Below are positions 8,782 to 16,686 of a stretch of 64,000 nucleotides of DNA, piece after piece. Position 1 is the first letter of the stretch; each line of letters opens with the position of its first letter. The notes under the pieces are model-generated. The model did not search any database, was not told where the DNA came from, and worked only from the letters and a program-made list of their open reading frames with translations. The position numbers and the translations under genes were made by a program. The stretch comes from JBDSZL01 sp039925145 (GTDB lineage Bacteria > Acidobacteriota > Vicinamibacteria > Vicinamibacterales > SCN-69-37), in the NCBI GenBank assembly GCA_039925145.1, contig JBDSZL010000050.1, positions 1 through 64,000 of the forward strand, written 5' to 3'.

Positions 8782-10824
8782 CTACCCGACCGGCTTCACA
8801 ATCGTGAACTGCGATTCACGGTAAGGCGCCTCCTTGAGCGTCGGCGCGCGCCTGCCGCTTGCCACGAGCCACCACTCCCGCGCGGAAGCGGCGATGACGA
8901 TGACGACCGTCACCATAAAGAAGAGCGTCAGCACGGCGTCGACCCGATCGTTGAGGATCATCCGTGCGGCATTGCGCGTCGGAAGCTCTGCCAGCGTGCG
9001 AGCGTGCGCGAGGAAGCCGAGGCGCGGATTTGGCGAAAAGACTTTTTGCCATCCCGCCGTGAGCGTGGCGGCGGCGAGCCATGTCAGCGGCCCGAGCGTC
9101 ACCCAGATGTGCCGAAACTTCCCCATCTTGATCAGCACCGTGGTGCCGACGCAGAGAGCGACGGCGGCCAGCAACTGATTGCCGATTCCGAACAATGGCC
9201 ATAGCGAGTTGATGCCGCCCAGCGGATCGATCACGCCCTGGTAGAGGAAGTATCCCCAGGCGGCGACGATGAGGACCGAGGAGAAGACGATGCTGGGGTA
9301 CCACGACGTGCGGCCGAGCGGCTCCCACACGTGCCCAAGCAGTTCCTGCAGCATGAACCGTCCGATGCGGGTGCCGGCGTCGATCGTCGTCAGAATGAAG
9401 ACGGCCTCGAACATGATCGCGAAGTGATACCAGAGGGCCAGGCCGAAGTGGCTGAACAGCCCACCGAAGATGGTGGCCATTCCGACGGCGAGGCTTGGCG
9501 CGCCGCCCGTGCGCGAGAGCAACGTGGCTTCGCCCATCTGGCGCGCGAGGACGTCCATCTGCTCGGGCCGGAGGACGAATCCCCACTCTGCAATGGCGCG
9601 GGAGGCCGTCTCCGAAGTCGGGCCGAGCAGGGCCGGCCCGACGTTCATCGCGAAGTACACGCCCGGTTCGAGCGCCGCGGCCGCCACCATCGCCATGAGT
9701 CCCACCAGCGACTCGGCGAGCATCGACCCGTATGCGATCAGCCGGGCATCGCCTTCGACGCGCACGAGCTTGGGCGTCGTGCCGCTGGACACGAGGGCAT
9801 GGAAGCCCGAGACCGCCCCACACGCGATCGTGATGAATGCGAAGGGAAACACCTTGCCCGCGAAGACCGGTCCGTTGCCATCGACGAACTGGGTGACGGC
9901 GGGCATTCGAAGCGGCGGCATCAGCAGGATGATTGCCGCGCCGAGGACGAGGATCGTCCCAATTTTGAGGAACGCCGATAAGTAGTCGCGTGGTGCGAGC
10001 AGCAGCCACACGGGCAGCACCGAGGCCACGCAGCCGTAGGCCATCACCGCCCAGGCCAGTTGCGTGCCCGACCAGGTGAAGGCGTGTGCCCACACTGAGT
10101 GGGCCGAGACCCACTGTCCGCCGAGGAGCGCGGCCAGCAGCAGCGCAATGCCGATCGTCGTCGCCTCGGCGACCTTGCCGGGGCGCACGTGGTTCATCCA
10201 GACTCCCATCAGCAGCGCGATTGGCATCGTGGCGCTGATCGTGAAGAGCCCCCAGGGGCTGTCGCGCAACGCGCTCACGACCACGAACGCGAGCACGCCG
10301 AGCAGGATGATCATGATGGCCAGCACGGCGACCATGGCGGCCATGCCTGCGACGGGGTTGACCTCGTCCTTGGCGATCTGTCCGAGCGACTTGCCGTCGC
10401 GGCGGATCGAGGCGAACAGGATGACGAAGTCCTGCACGGCACCGCCGAGCACCACGCCTGCAATCAGCCAAATCGTGCCTGGCAGAAAGCCGAACTGCGC
10501 CGCCAGGGTCGGTCCGACGAGCGGCCCGGCGCCCGAGATAGCCGAAAAGTGGTGCCCAGCGGCCACCCACTTGTTCGTCGGATGAAAGTCTCGACCGTTG
10601 TTCAGCCGTTCGGCTGGTGTCGCGCGGCTGCTGTCAAGTCCACAGACCGCATTGGCCAGATATCTCGAGTAGAAGCGGTAGGCGACGAGGTACGTGCACA
10701 CGCCGGCGATCACGAGCCATCCAGCGCTGACCGGTTCGCCGCGCGACACTGCAATTCGGCCGAAGCCCAGCGCGCCGAGCGCTCCAATCGCGACCCACAT
10801 GGCGACCGAAGGCCACTTCTTCAT
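8782..10824 (-). CDS. cstA: Carbon starvation protein CstA
   Basis: This 680-residue multi-pass membrane protein is of the CstA family (E. coli CstA, which takes up peptides and pyruvate, has ~700 residues). Diagnostic blocks are RDFHPTNKWVAAGHHFSAI, AGPLVGPTLAAQFG and LGGAVQDFVILFASIRRDG, all near residues 80-150, followed by a string of hydrophobic segments to the C-terminus. GGAG lies 10 nt before the ATG. The gene is not next to a btsSR-type sensor. A TAGACT hexamer 15 nt upstream of the start could be a -10 box, but no matching -35 is seen. Confidence 0.95.
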   Translation of the reverse strand: MKKWPSVAMWVAIGALGALGFGRIAVSRGEPVSAGWLVIAGVCTYLVAYRFYSRYLANAVCGLDSSRATPAERLNNGRDFHPTNKWVAAGHHFSAISGAGPLVGPTLAAQFGFLPGTIWLIAGVVLGGAVQDFVILFASIRRDGKSLGQIAKDEVNPVAGMAAMVAVLAIMIILLGVLAFVVVSALRDSPWGLFTISATMPIALLMGVWMNHVRPGKVAEATTIGIALLLAALLGGQWVSAHSVWAHAFTWSGTQLAWAVMAYGCVASVLPVWLLLAPRDYLSAFLKIGTILVLGAAIILLMPPLRMPAVTQFVDGNGPVFAGKVFPFAFITIACGAVSGFHALVSSGTTPKLVRVEGDARLIAYGSMLAESLVGLMAMVAAAALEPGVYFAMNVGPALLGPTSETASRAIAEWGFVLRPEQMDVLARQMGEATLLSRTGGAPSLAVGMATIFGGLFSHFGLALWYHFAIMFEAVFILTTIDAGTRIGRFMLQELLGHVWEPLGRTSWYPSIVFSSVLIVAAWGYFLYQGVIDPLGGINSLWPLFGIGNQLLAAVALCVGTTVLIKMGKFRHIWVTLGPLTWLAAATLTAGWQKVFSPNPRLGFLAHARTLAELPTRNAARMILNDRVDAVLTLFFMVTVVIVIAASAREWWLVASGRRAPTLKEAPYRESQFTIVKPVG

Positions 10825-10934
10825 GCGTTGTTGACTCCGGCGTCAGTCTAGTGCCTGGCGGCCGGTGCCGGCGGTGATTTGGTGGAGCGGCCGGCTGGCG
10901 CCTCGCGGTGGCCCTCAGGCAGGTCCGCGGCGTC

Positions 10935-10963
10935 TTGCGTGACGGCCGCCCCCGCACTAAGAT
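10935..10963 (+). promoter_or_regulatory. Sigma-70-like promoter of the Gfo/Idh gene
   Basis: TTGCGT (10935-10940), a 17-bp spacer and TAAGAT (10958-10963) form a well-spaced promoter. It predicts a start near 10970 and a leader of about 27 nt carrying the GGAGA ribosome site. The same TTGCGT hexamer recurs in the RRM promoter at 29106-29111. Confidence 0.6.
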
Positions 10964-10996
10964 TCGTGCACTTGTTCAATTCGACGGAGAATGTGC

Positions 10997-12127
10997 ATGA
11001 GCAGCGACCGCAAGATCCGTGTCGGCATCGTGGGGCTCGGCTTTGGCGCCGAGTTCATTCCCATCTACCAGCGTCATCCGCACGCCGAGATGTACGCCAT
11101 CTGCCGGCGGAATCGCCAGGAGCTGGATGCCTGCGGCGACCGTTTCGGCATCACCGCACGGTACAGCAGCTACGAGGCGATGCTGCAGGATCCGAACGTG
11201 GACGCGGTGCACATCAACTCGCCGATTGCGGATCACGCCCCCCAGTCGATCGCCGCGCTCAAAGCCGGTAAGCACGTGGCGAGCACCGTGCCCGCGGCGA
11301 CCACCATCGACGAGTGCCGTCAGATCGTCGAGGCACAACGCCGCAGCGGCAAGGTCTACATGATGATGGAGACCGTCGTCTACAGCCGCGAGTATCTGTT
11401 CGTGAAGGAGCTCTACGACCGCGGGGAGCTTGGACGCATTCAGTTCATGCGTGGCAGTCACCAGCAGGATATGGAAGGCTGGCCCGGCTACTGGGAGGGC
11501 TTTCCGCCAATGCACTACGCCACGCACTGCGTGAGCCCATGCCTGGCGCTGGTGGGCAAACATGCGGAACACGTCGTGTGTCACGGGTCGGGCCGGATCG
11601 ACGAACATCTCATTTCCAAGTACGACAGCCCGTTCGCCATCGAGACCGCCACGTTCAAGCTCCGCGATTCGGACGTGAGCGCCGAAGTGACGCGCAGCCT
11701 GTTCAACACCGCGCGGCAGTATCGCGAGAGTTTCGACGCCTATGGATCGAAGCAGTCGTTCGAGTGGCAGCAGGTAGACGGCGAAGATCCCGTGATTCAC
11801 ACGAAGAGCACGCCCGATCACCCGCGGGCCGAGGGCGAGATCACACAGCGCGTGCCGGTGCCCGACTACGCGCACCTGTTGCCCGAGCCCATTCGGAGGT
11901 TCACGCAACCGCAGGCGATTCAGGACGCCGAGCACCTGTCGTTTCTTCAGGGGGGCGGCCACGGCGGGTCGCATCCTCATCTCGTCCACAACTTCCTGAT
12001 GGCATGCGTGGGGGAGCAGCCGGCAATGCCAGACGCCGAGACGTCCGTCAATTGGACGATGGTGGGGATCTGCGCGCATCAGTCGGCGCTGAAGGACGGC
12101 GAGAAGATCGTGATTCCAAGATTCTGA
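10997..12127 (+). CDS. Gfo/Idh/MocA family NAD(P)-dependent oxidoreductase
   Basis: This 376-residue dehydrogenase has an N-terminal Rossmann fold (VGIVGLGFGAEFIP) and the Gfo/Idh C-terminal alpha/beta domain. GGAGA (10986-10990) lies 6 nt before ATG 10997. An in-frame ATG at 10991 abuts the ribosome site and is less likely. The usual EKP catalytic motif after 'GKHV' is replaced by STVPAATT (GKHVASTVPAATT), so the Lys of that motif is absent. It probably oxidises or reduces a sugar or cyclitol, or acts on a keto-sugar made by the GMC oxidoreductase downstream. No signal peptide is visible, so it should be cytoplasmic. Confidence 0.9.
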   Translation: MSSDRKIRVGIVGLGFGAEFIPIYQRHPHAEMYAICRRNRQELDACGDRFGITARYSSYEAMLQDPNVDAVHINSPIADHAPQSIAALKAGKHVASTVPAATTIDECRQIVEAQRRSGKVYMMMETVVYSREYLFVKELYDRGELGRIQFMRGSHQQDMEGWPGYWEGFPPMHYATHCVSPCLALVGKHAEHVVCHGSGRIDEHLISKYDSPFAIETATFKLRDSDVSAEVTRSLFNTARQYRESFDAYGSKQSFEWQQVDGEDPVIHTKSTPDHPRAEGEITQRVPVPDYAHLLPEPIRRFTQPQAIQDAEHLSFLQGGGHGGSHPHLVHNFLMACVGEQPAMPDAETSVNWTMVGICAHQSALKDGEKIVIPRF

Positions 12128-12162
12128 GGCGCCGGCTGTCGTTCGTTGCGACGCCCGCCATG

Positions 12163-12181
12163 AGCGCGACGCGTCGGCGCT
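12163..12181 (+). terminator. Possible intrinsic terminator after the Gfo/Idh gene
   Basis: AGCGC/GCGCT arms flank a GC-rich centre and are followed by TTTCTCT. The stem is short and has a bulged G. It would separate the Gfo/Idh transcript from the GMC gene 50 bp downstream. Confidence 0.4.
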
Positions 12182-12205
12182 TTTCTCTATCAGTTACCAG
12201 TTGCC

Positions 12206-12222
12206 GGACACGCCGGGTGTCC
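12206..12222 (+). promoter_or_regulatory. Hairpin next to the GMC ribosome site
   Basis: GGACAC-GCCGG-GTGTCC is a perfect 6-bp hairpin ending 2 nt before AGGGAG (12225-12230), the likely ribosome site of the GMC gene. It could affect translation initiation; no ligand or partner can be inferred. Confidence 0.35.
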
Positions 12223-12233
12223 CCAGGGAGTGC

Positions 12234-13943
12234 ATGCAAATTATCCGCTCTCCGAAAACGTATGACGTCTGCATCATCGGCTCTGGTGCGGGCGGTGGAA
12301 CGGCGGCCAAAGTGCTCACCGAAGCAGGCGCCGACGTCGTGATGCTCGAAGGCGGGCCGATGTGGGACTCGGCCAAGAACGGCGCGATGTTCGCGTGGAA
12401 CTACGATTCGCCGACGCGCGGCTGGGGCGGCGACAAGAAGCCGTTTGGCGTCTACGACGGATGCCTCGGCGGCTGGGACATCGAGGGGGAGCCCTACACC
12501 GTCGGCACTGGCAACTGGCGGTGGTTTCGTGGCCGGATGCTCGGCGGCCGCACGCACCACTGGGGTCGGATTTCGCTGCGCTTCGGACCGGACGACTTTC
12601 GTCGGAAGAGCATCGACGGCTTTGGGGACGACTGGCCGATCAGTTACGACGAGATGAAGCCGTACTACGACAAGCTCGACGAGTTTGTCGGGATCTTCGG
12701 CAGCAATCACGCGAGCCAGACGGGGCTGCATAACGAGCCAGACGGCATCTTCATGCCTCCGCCCAAGCCGCGCGCACACGAGTTGCTGATCAAGCAGGCC
12801 TGCGATCGGATGAAGATTCCGGTCGTGCCCTCGCGGTTGTCGATCATCACCCGCCCGCACAACAATCGGCCGGCCTGTCACTACTGCGGACAGTGCGGCC
12901 GCGGTTGTGCGGTGCACGCCAACTTCTCCAGCGTCTCGGTCATGCTTCCGCCCGCGCTTGCCACAGGAAAGTTGACCATCGTCGCCAACGCCATGGCGCG
13001 CGAGGTGATGACTAACGGCGACGGACTCGCAACCGGCGTCTCGTACATCAACACGGCGGACATGAGCGAGCGCGAGGTGCGCGCACGGATCGTCATTGTG
13101 GCCGCGAGTTGCTGCGAGTCGGCCCGTCTGCTGCTCAACTCCAAGTCGTCGCGCTTCCCGAACGGCCTTGCCAACTCGAGCGGCACCGTGGGCAAGTACC
13201 TGACCGATTCCACCGGCCTGAGCGTGAGCGGGTTCATCCCCACGCTTATGGACACCCCGCGCTACAACGCCGACGGCGTCGGAGGCATGCACCTGTACAT
13301 CCCGTGGTGGGGTGACAACAAAGCGCTGGGCTTCCCGCGTGGGTACCACGTCGAACTCGGTGGCGGCTTCGGCATGCCCGGCTACGGGTTCATGAGTGGG
13401 GTGCACAACTTCCCGCAGAGCCGTGGCGGCGGCTATGGCGCCGATCTCAAGGCGGAGTACCGACGCTACTACGGCGCATTTGTGAGTTTCTCTGGACGGG
13501 GCGAACAGGTGGCACGCCCCGATTGCTACTGCGAGATCGATCCCAACGTGGTCGACAAGTGGGGCATTCCGGTGCTCCGCTTTCATCACACGTGGAGCGA
13601 CCACGAGCGGCTGCAGGCGCGTCACATGCAGGAGACCTTCCGCGCGATCATCACGGAGATGGGCGGTGTGCCCACGACGAACATGCCGACCCGCGAACAG
13701 GACTACGGGCTGGCTGTGGGGGGGCTCATCATCCACGAAGCCGGCGCCACGCGCATGGGCAACGATCCGAAGACCTCCGTGCTGAACTCGCACAGCCAGG
13801 CACACGATGTACGCAATCTGTTCATCGCTGACGGTGGTCCGTTCGTGTCGCAGGCAGACAAGAATCTGACCTGGACGATCATGGCGCTGTCGTGGCGTAC
13901 GTCGGCGTACATCGCAGACGAACGGCGAAAGGGGAACCTATGA
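12234..13943 (+). CDS. GMC family FAD-dependent oxidoreductase
   Basis: This 569-residue catalytic subunit has an FAD-binding motif (VCIIGSGAGGGTAAKVL, near residue 12) and a C-terminal GMC domain carrying 'NLFIADGGPF' and 'NLTWTIMALSWRTS'. A Cys-rich loop, CHYCGQCGRGC, lies near residue 215. In FAD-glucose dehydrogenases a cysteine cluster in this type of subunit holds an Fe-S centre, so electron relay is plausible. There is no signal peptide of its own; the next gene (4-nt overlap) encodes a Tat-bearing partner, so the pair probably crosses the membrane together. ATG 12234 is preferred over an upstream TTG because AGGGAG precedes it. Confidence 0.9.
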   Translation: MQIIRSPKTYDVCIIGSGAGGGTAAKVLTEAGADVVMLEGGPMWDSAKNGAMFAWNYDSPTRGWGGDKKPFGVYDGCLGGWDIEGEPYTVGTGNWRWFRGRMLGGRTHHWGRISLRFGPDDFRRKSIDGFGDDWPISYDEMKPYYDKLDEFVGIFGSNHASQTGLHNEPDGIFMPPPKPRAHELLIKQACDRMKIPVVPSRLSIITRPHNNRPACHYCGQCGRGCAVHANFSSVSVMLPPALATGKLTIVANAMAREVMTNGDGLATGVSYINTADMSEREVRARIVIVAASCCESARLLLNSKSSRFPNGLANSSGTVGKYLTDSTGLSVSGFIPTLMDTPRYNADGVGGMHLYIPWWGDNKALGFPRGYHVELGGGFGMPGYGFMSGVHNFPQSRGGGYGADLKAEYRRYYGAFVSFSGRGEQVARPDCYCEIDPNVVDKWGIPVLRFHHTWSDHERLQARHMQETFRAIITEMGGVPTTNMPTREQDYGLAVGGLIIHEAGATRMGNDPKTSVLNSHSQAHDVRNLFIADGGPFVSQADKNLTWTIMALSWRTSAYIADERRKGNL

Positions 13944-14551
13944 GCGAGATGGATCGACGCCAGGCGCTCCGCGTCCTCGGTGGCACCCCGGCCGCGGCGT
14001 TGGCGTTCACGTGGACGGCGGAGGAAGCGTCTGCGGCCGCCGCTCAAGCTACACAGGCACGCGCCCAAGCCGCCGCCCGTCGTCAACCGTACCGGCCGCG
14101 GTTCTTCACCGCCTCCGAGTACGCCACCGTGGTTGCGCTGGCCGACACGATCATTCCTCGTGATGCTCGTTCCGGCAGCGCCTCCGACGCGGGCGCGCCC
14201 GAGTTCATCGACTACATCGTTGCCGAACAGCCTGCACGGCAGACAGCCATGCGTGGCGGGCTGGTGTGGCTCGACAGCGAGTGCCGCCGGCGGTTCGACA
14301 AGACGTTCGTGTCGTGCGCCGTTGGCGAGCGTGGCCAGGTGCTCGATGACATCGCCTGGCCCGCACGGGCGCGCCGCGAGTTGAGTCACGGCGTGCAGTT
14401 CTTCACGACCATGCGCGACTTGGTGGCAACCGGTTTCTGGTCGAGCCGGATTGGCGTCGACGACATCGGCTATCTCGGCAACCGGCCGGTGGGGGAGTGG
14501 CCGGGAGCGCCAGCGGCGGTGCTTCTGAAGCTCGGCGTCAGCTACGAATAG
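13940..14551 (+). CDS. Gluconate 2-dehydrogenase subunit 3 family protein (Tat hitch-hiker partner)
   Basis: This 203-residue protein starts with a twin-arginine signal (MDRRQALRVLGG) followed by an Ala-rich stretch. The mature part fits the gluconate 2-dehydrogenase subunit 3 family: 'YATVVALADTIIPRD', then 'GAPEFIDYIVAEQ' and 'LDSECRRRFDKTF'. In FAD-dependent glucose and gluconate dehydrogenases this small subunit escorts the signal-less GMC subunit through Tat. GGGG lies 5 nt before ATG 13940, which overlaps the GMC stop. I see no cytochrome subunit nearby, so the electron acceptor must be encoded elsewhere. Confidence 0.86.
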   Translation: MSEMDRRQALRVLGGTPAAALAFTWTAEEASAAAAQATQARAQAAARRQPYRPRFFTASEYATVVALADTIIPRDARSGSASDAGAPEFIDYIVAEQPARQTAMRGGLVWLDSECRRRFDKTFVSCAVGERGQVLDDIAWPARARRELSHGVQFFTTMRDLVATGFWSSRIGVDDIGYLGNRPVGEWPGAPAAVLLKLGVSYE

Positions 14552-14594
14552 CGGAGCGTGAAGCGGCCGCAACGGCGTGACAGGTCCAGACCGG

Positions 14595-14623
14595 TTGACG
14601 GTGAGTGTCTAAACACGTAATAT
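14595..14623 (+). promoter_or_regulatory. Strong MarR promoter with palindrome in the spacer
   Basis: TTGACG (14595-14600), a 17-bp spacer and TAATAT (14618-14623) form a near-consensus promoter. The spacer holds GTGTCTAAACAC (14605-14616), a 10-of-12 palindrome well placed for repressor binding. Only 7 nt separate TAATAT from the ATG at 14631, so the transcript is probably leaderless. Confidence 0.6.
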
Positions 14624-14630
14624 AGTCAGT

Positions 14631-15137
14631 ATGTCGAGCGGGTTGAAGGACGAGATCAAGCAGACGCGCCCATTCGGGAGTCTGCAGGAGGAAGCGGCGC
14701 TGAATATCGCCCGCACGTATGCCCTCCTGGATCACTCGCTGGCCCAGGCGCTCAAGCCTTTCGATATCACCCCGACCCAGTACAACGTGTTACGGATTCT
14801 GCGTGGGGCAGGGGCTTCAGGTCTGTGCCGCAACGAGATCGGAGAGCGGCTCATTCGACGGGTCCCGGATGTGACGCGTCTGCTCGACAGGATGGAGGAG
14901 GCAGGCCTGGTCCTTCGCGAGCGCGGCGGGGCCGATCGCCGCTATGTCACCACCAGGGTTTCTGAAGACGGGTTGAAGCTCCTCGCCAACCTCGAAGGCA
15001 AGATTTGCGAGATCCATCGGACCCAGCTCGGTCATCTCGACGACGAGACGTTGCGCGAGCTGATCGACCTGCTGACGAAGGTTCGCGCCAGGTCGCTCCG
15101 CCGCTCGTCTGGTCCCACTCGAACGGAGTCATCGTAG
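14631..15137 (+). CDS. MarR family winged-helix transcriptional regulator
   Basis: This 168-residue MarR-type repressor has the dimerisation helices 'YALLDHSLAQALKPFDITPTQ' followed by the winged helix. The recognition segment is 'EIGERLIRRVPDVTRLLDRM' and the wing is 'LVLRERGGADRRYVTTRVSEDG' (about residues 65-120). No Shine-Dalgarno sequence is present, and the promoter sits so close that the mRNA should begin at or near the ATG. The palindrome in the promoter spacer suggests self-regulation. Flanking GMC, glycosidase and ThuA genes are candidate targets, but no matching palindrome was found upstream of them by eye. Confidence 0.92.
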   Translation: MSSGLKDEIKQTRPFGSLQEEAALNIARTYALLDHSLAQALKPFDITPTQYNVLRILRGAGASGLCRNEIGERLIRRVPDVTRLLDRMEEAGLVLRERGGADRRYVTTRVSEDGLKLLANLEGKICEIHRTQLGHLDDETLRELIDLLTKVRARSLRRSSGPTRTESS

Positions 15138-15241
15138 GGGCGCACCGACTGGACGGGCAAGGTAAGCTTTAAGAAGCATTCCTGTCGTCACACGGCCGAC
15201 GAGTGCGTGCATCGGATCCAGGCCGCGTCGCGCATCGCCTC

Positions 15242-16441
15242 ATGAGCACTCCGCGTCATTTCCACCCCACGCTGTTTCAGTCGTTCTGGATGGGCGGATT
15301 CGAGTCTGCCTGTCACAAGACCCGGCAGGGCGTTCGCCTCGACATGCTGGCTGCGACGCAGCACGATCGCTTCGTGGCAGAGGACTACGCCCGCCTCCGC
15401 TCGGTCGGCATTGGCACCGTGCGGGATACGGTGCGTTGGCACCGGGTCGAGATATCGGCTGGCCGCTATGACTTCTCTTCGCTCGATCCCTACATCGACG
15501 CGGCGCGCCGCGAGCGCATTGAGGTGATCTGGGACCTCCTGCACTACGGTTGGCCCGACGATGTGGACATCTTCGCGCCGGAGTTCGTCGAGCGGTTCGC
15601 GGGCTTTTGTGGGGCCGTCGCCCGGCATCTACGCGAGCGCACCACCGACCGGCTCTTCTTCACACCCGTCAACGAGCTGTCATTTCTGGCGTGGGCGGCT
15701 GGTGAAGTGGGCTGGTTCCACCCATTTGTGATACAGCGGGGCGGTGAGATGAAGCGGCAGCTGGTGCGCGCCTGGGTAGCGGCCGTAGACGCCGTCCGGG
15801 CGGTGGAGCCCGACGCCCGCTTCGTCTCGGTCGAGCCGCTGATTCACACGGTTCCGCCAAAGGGACGTCCGGACCGCGGCGGCCGGGCGGCGGCCCAACG
15901 CGCCAGCCAGTTCGAGGCCTGGGACATGATGGCCGGCCTGCGTGACCGCGAGCTTGGCGGTGCAGCCCGCTATCTCGACATCGTGGGAGTGAACTTCTAC
16001 CACGACAACCAATGGGAAGTACCGGGTGGAAAGAAGCTTCAGTGGCACGTTCATCCTCGCGACCCTCGATGGGTGCCGTTCAACCGGCTTCTCGTCGAGG
16101 CGTACCTGCGGTATCGGCGTCCGATTCTCATCGGTGAGACGAGCCACGTGGGGGTCGGCCGCAGAGAGTGGCTGCACGAGATGACCGACGAAATCGTGCT
16201 CGCCATCGAGCAGGGCGTGCCCCTCGAGGGCGTGTGTCTCTATCCCATCATCGACAGGTTCGAATGGGAGACGGCGTCGCACTGGCATAACAGCGGCCTC
16301 TGGGATTTCCATCACGAGCCAGACGGCACGTCTACCAGAGTCCTCAACGACCCGTACGCGGCCGAGCTGCGTCTGTCGCAGCTCCGGCTGGCGGCGCTGG
16401 GCTTTGGCACGGTCGAACCAGCCGAAGAAGCCACCGCCTGA
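15242..16441 (+). CDS. TIM-barrel glycoside hydrolase-like protein (beta-glucosidase family)
   Basis: This ~399-residue protein resembles clan A (beta/alpha)8 glycosidases annotated as beta-glucosidase/6-phospho-beta-glucosidase. Family-like features are 'FWMGGFESACH' at the N-terminus, 'RDTVRWHRVE' on strand 2, the acid/base candidate in FTPVNELS and the nucleophile candidate in ILIGETSH. The spacing of these two Glu residues fits a retaining enzyme. No export signal is seen. ATG 15242 is the first plausible start; a GTG at 15203 is also open, and neither has a clear ribosome site. The actual substrate is not deducible. Confidence 0.75.
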   Translation: MSTPRHFHPTLFQSFWMGGFESACHKTRQGVRLDMLAATQHDRFVAEDYARLRSVGIGTVRDTVRWHRVEISAGRYDFSSLDPYIDAARRERIEVIWDLLHYGWPDDVDIFAPEFVERFAGFCGAVARHLRERTTDRLFFTPVNELSFLAWAAGEVGWFHPFVIQRGGEMKRQLVRAWVAAVDAVRAVEPDARFVSVEPLIHTVPPKGRPDRGGRAAAQRASQFEAWDMMAGLRDRELGGAARYLDIVGVNFYHDNQWEVPGGKKLQWHVHPRDPRWVPFNRLLVEAYLRYRRPILIGETSHVGVGRREWLHEMTDEIVLAIEQGVPLEGVCLYPIIDRFEWETASHWHNSGLWDFHHEPDGTSTRVLNDPYAAELRLSQLRLAALGFGTVEPAEEATA

Positions 16442-16686
16442 ACCGTCGGATACCGGGGGCCTCAGCCCTGCATCATTTGGCCACGTTACTCGTGGCACGC
16501 GATGGTTCGGCAGGCTTGCGGGCGCGACATCAGCGTTGTAGACTGCCGCAGTTCCGTCAGAATTCCGGTGCCGCCAGCGATTCGCGCGTTGAGCGCCCCC
16601 TCGAGCCGACCTGTACGTAGTCTGTCCAGGCTGGTTCGATCGGCGGCGACCGCTCCCTCCACGGAACGTCATTCGATAGGTGTCCC
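16442..16686. other. Intergenic region before the ThuA/cupredoxin gene
   Basis: This 245-bp stretch has no gene that I can support. It contains a small hairpin, GCCACG-TTACT-CGTGGC (16480-16496), and AGG 6 nt before the next start. I see no convincing promoter. Confidence 0.5.

Noticed and set aside
12048..13805. 585-codon minus-strand frame over the GMC gene
   Set aside because: The plus strand encodes a full GMC oxidoreductase with clear motifs. The antisense product is low-complexity Arg/His/Val and matches nothing.
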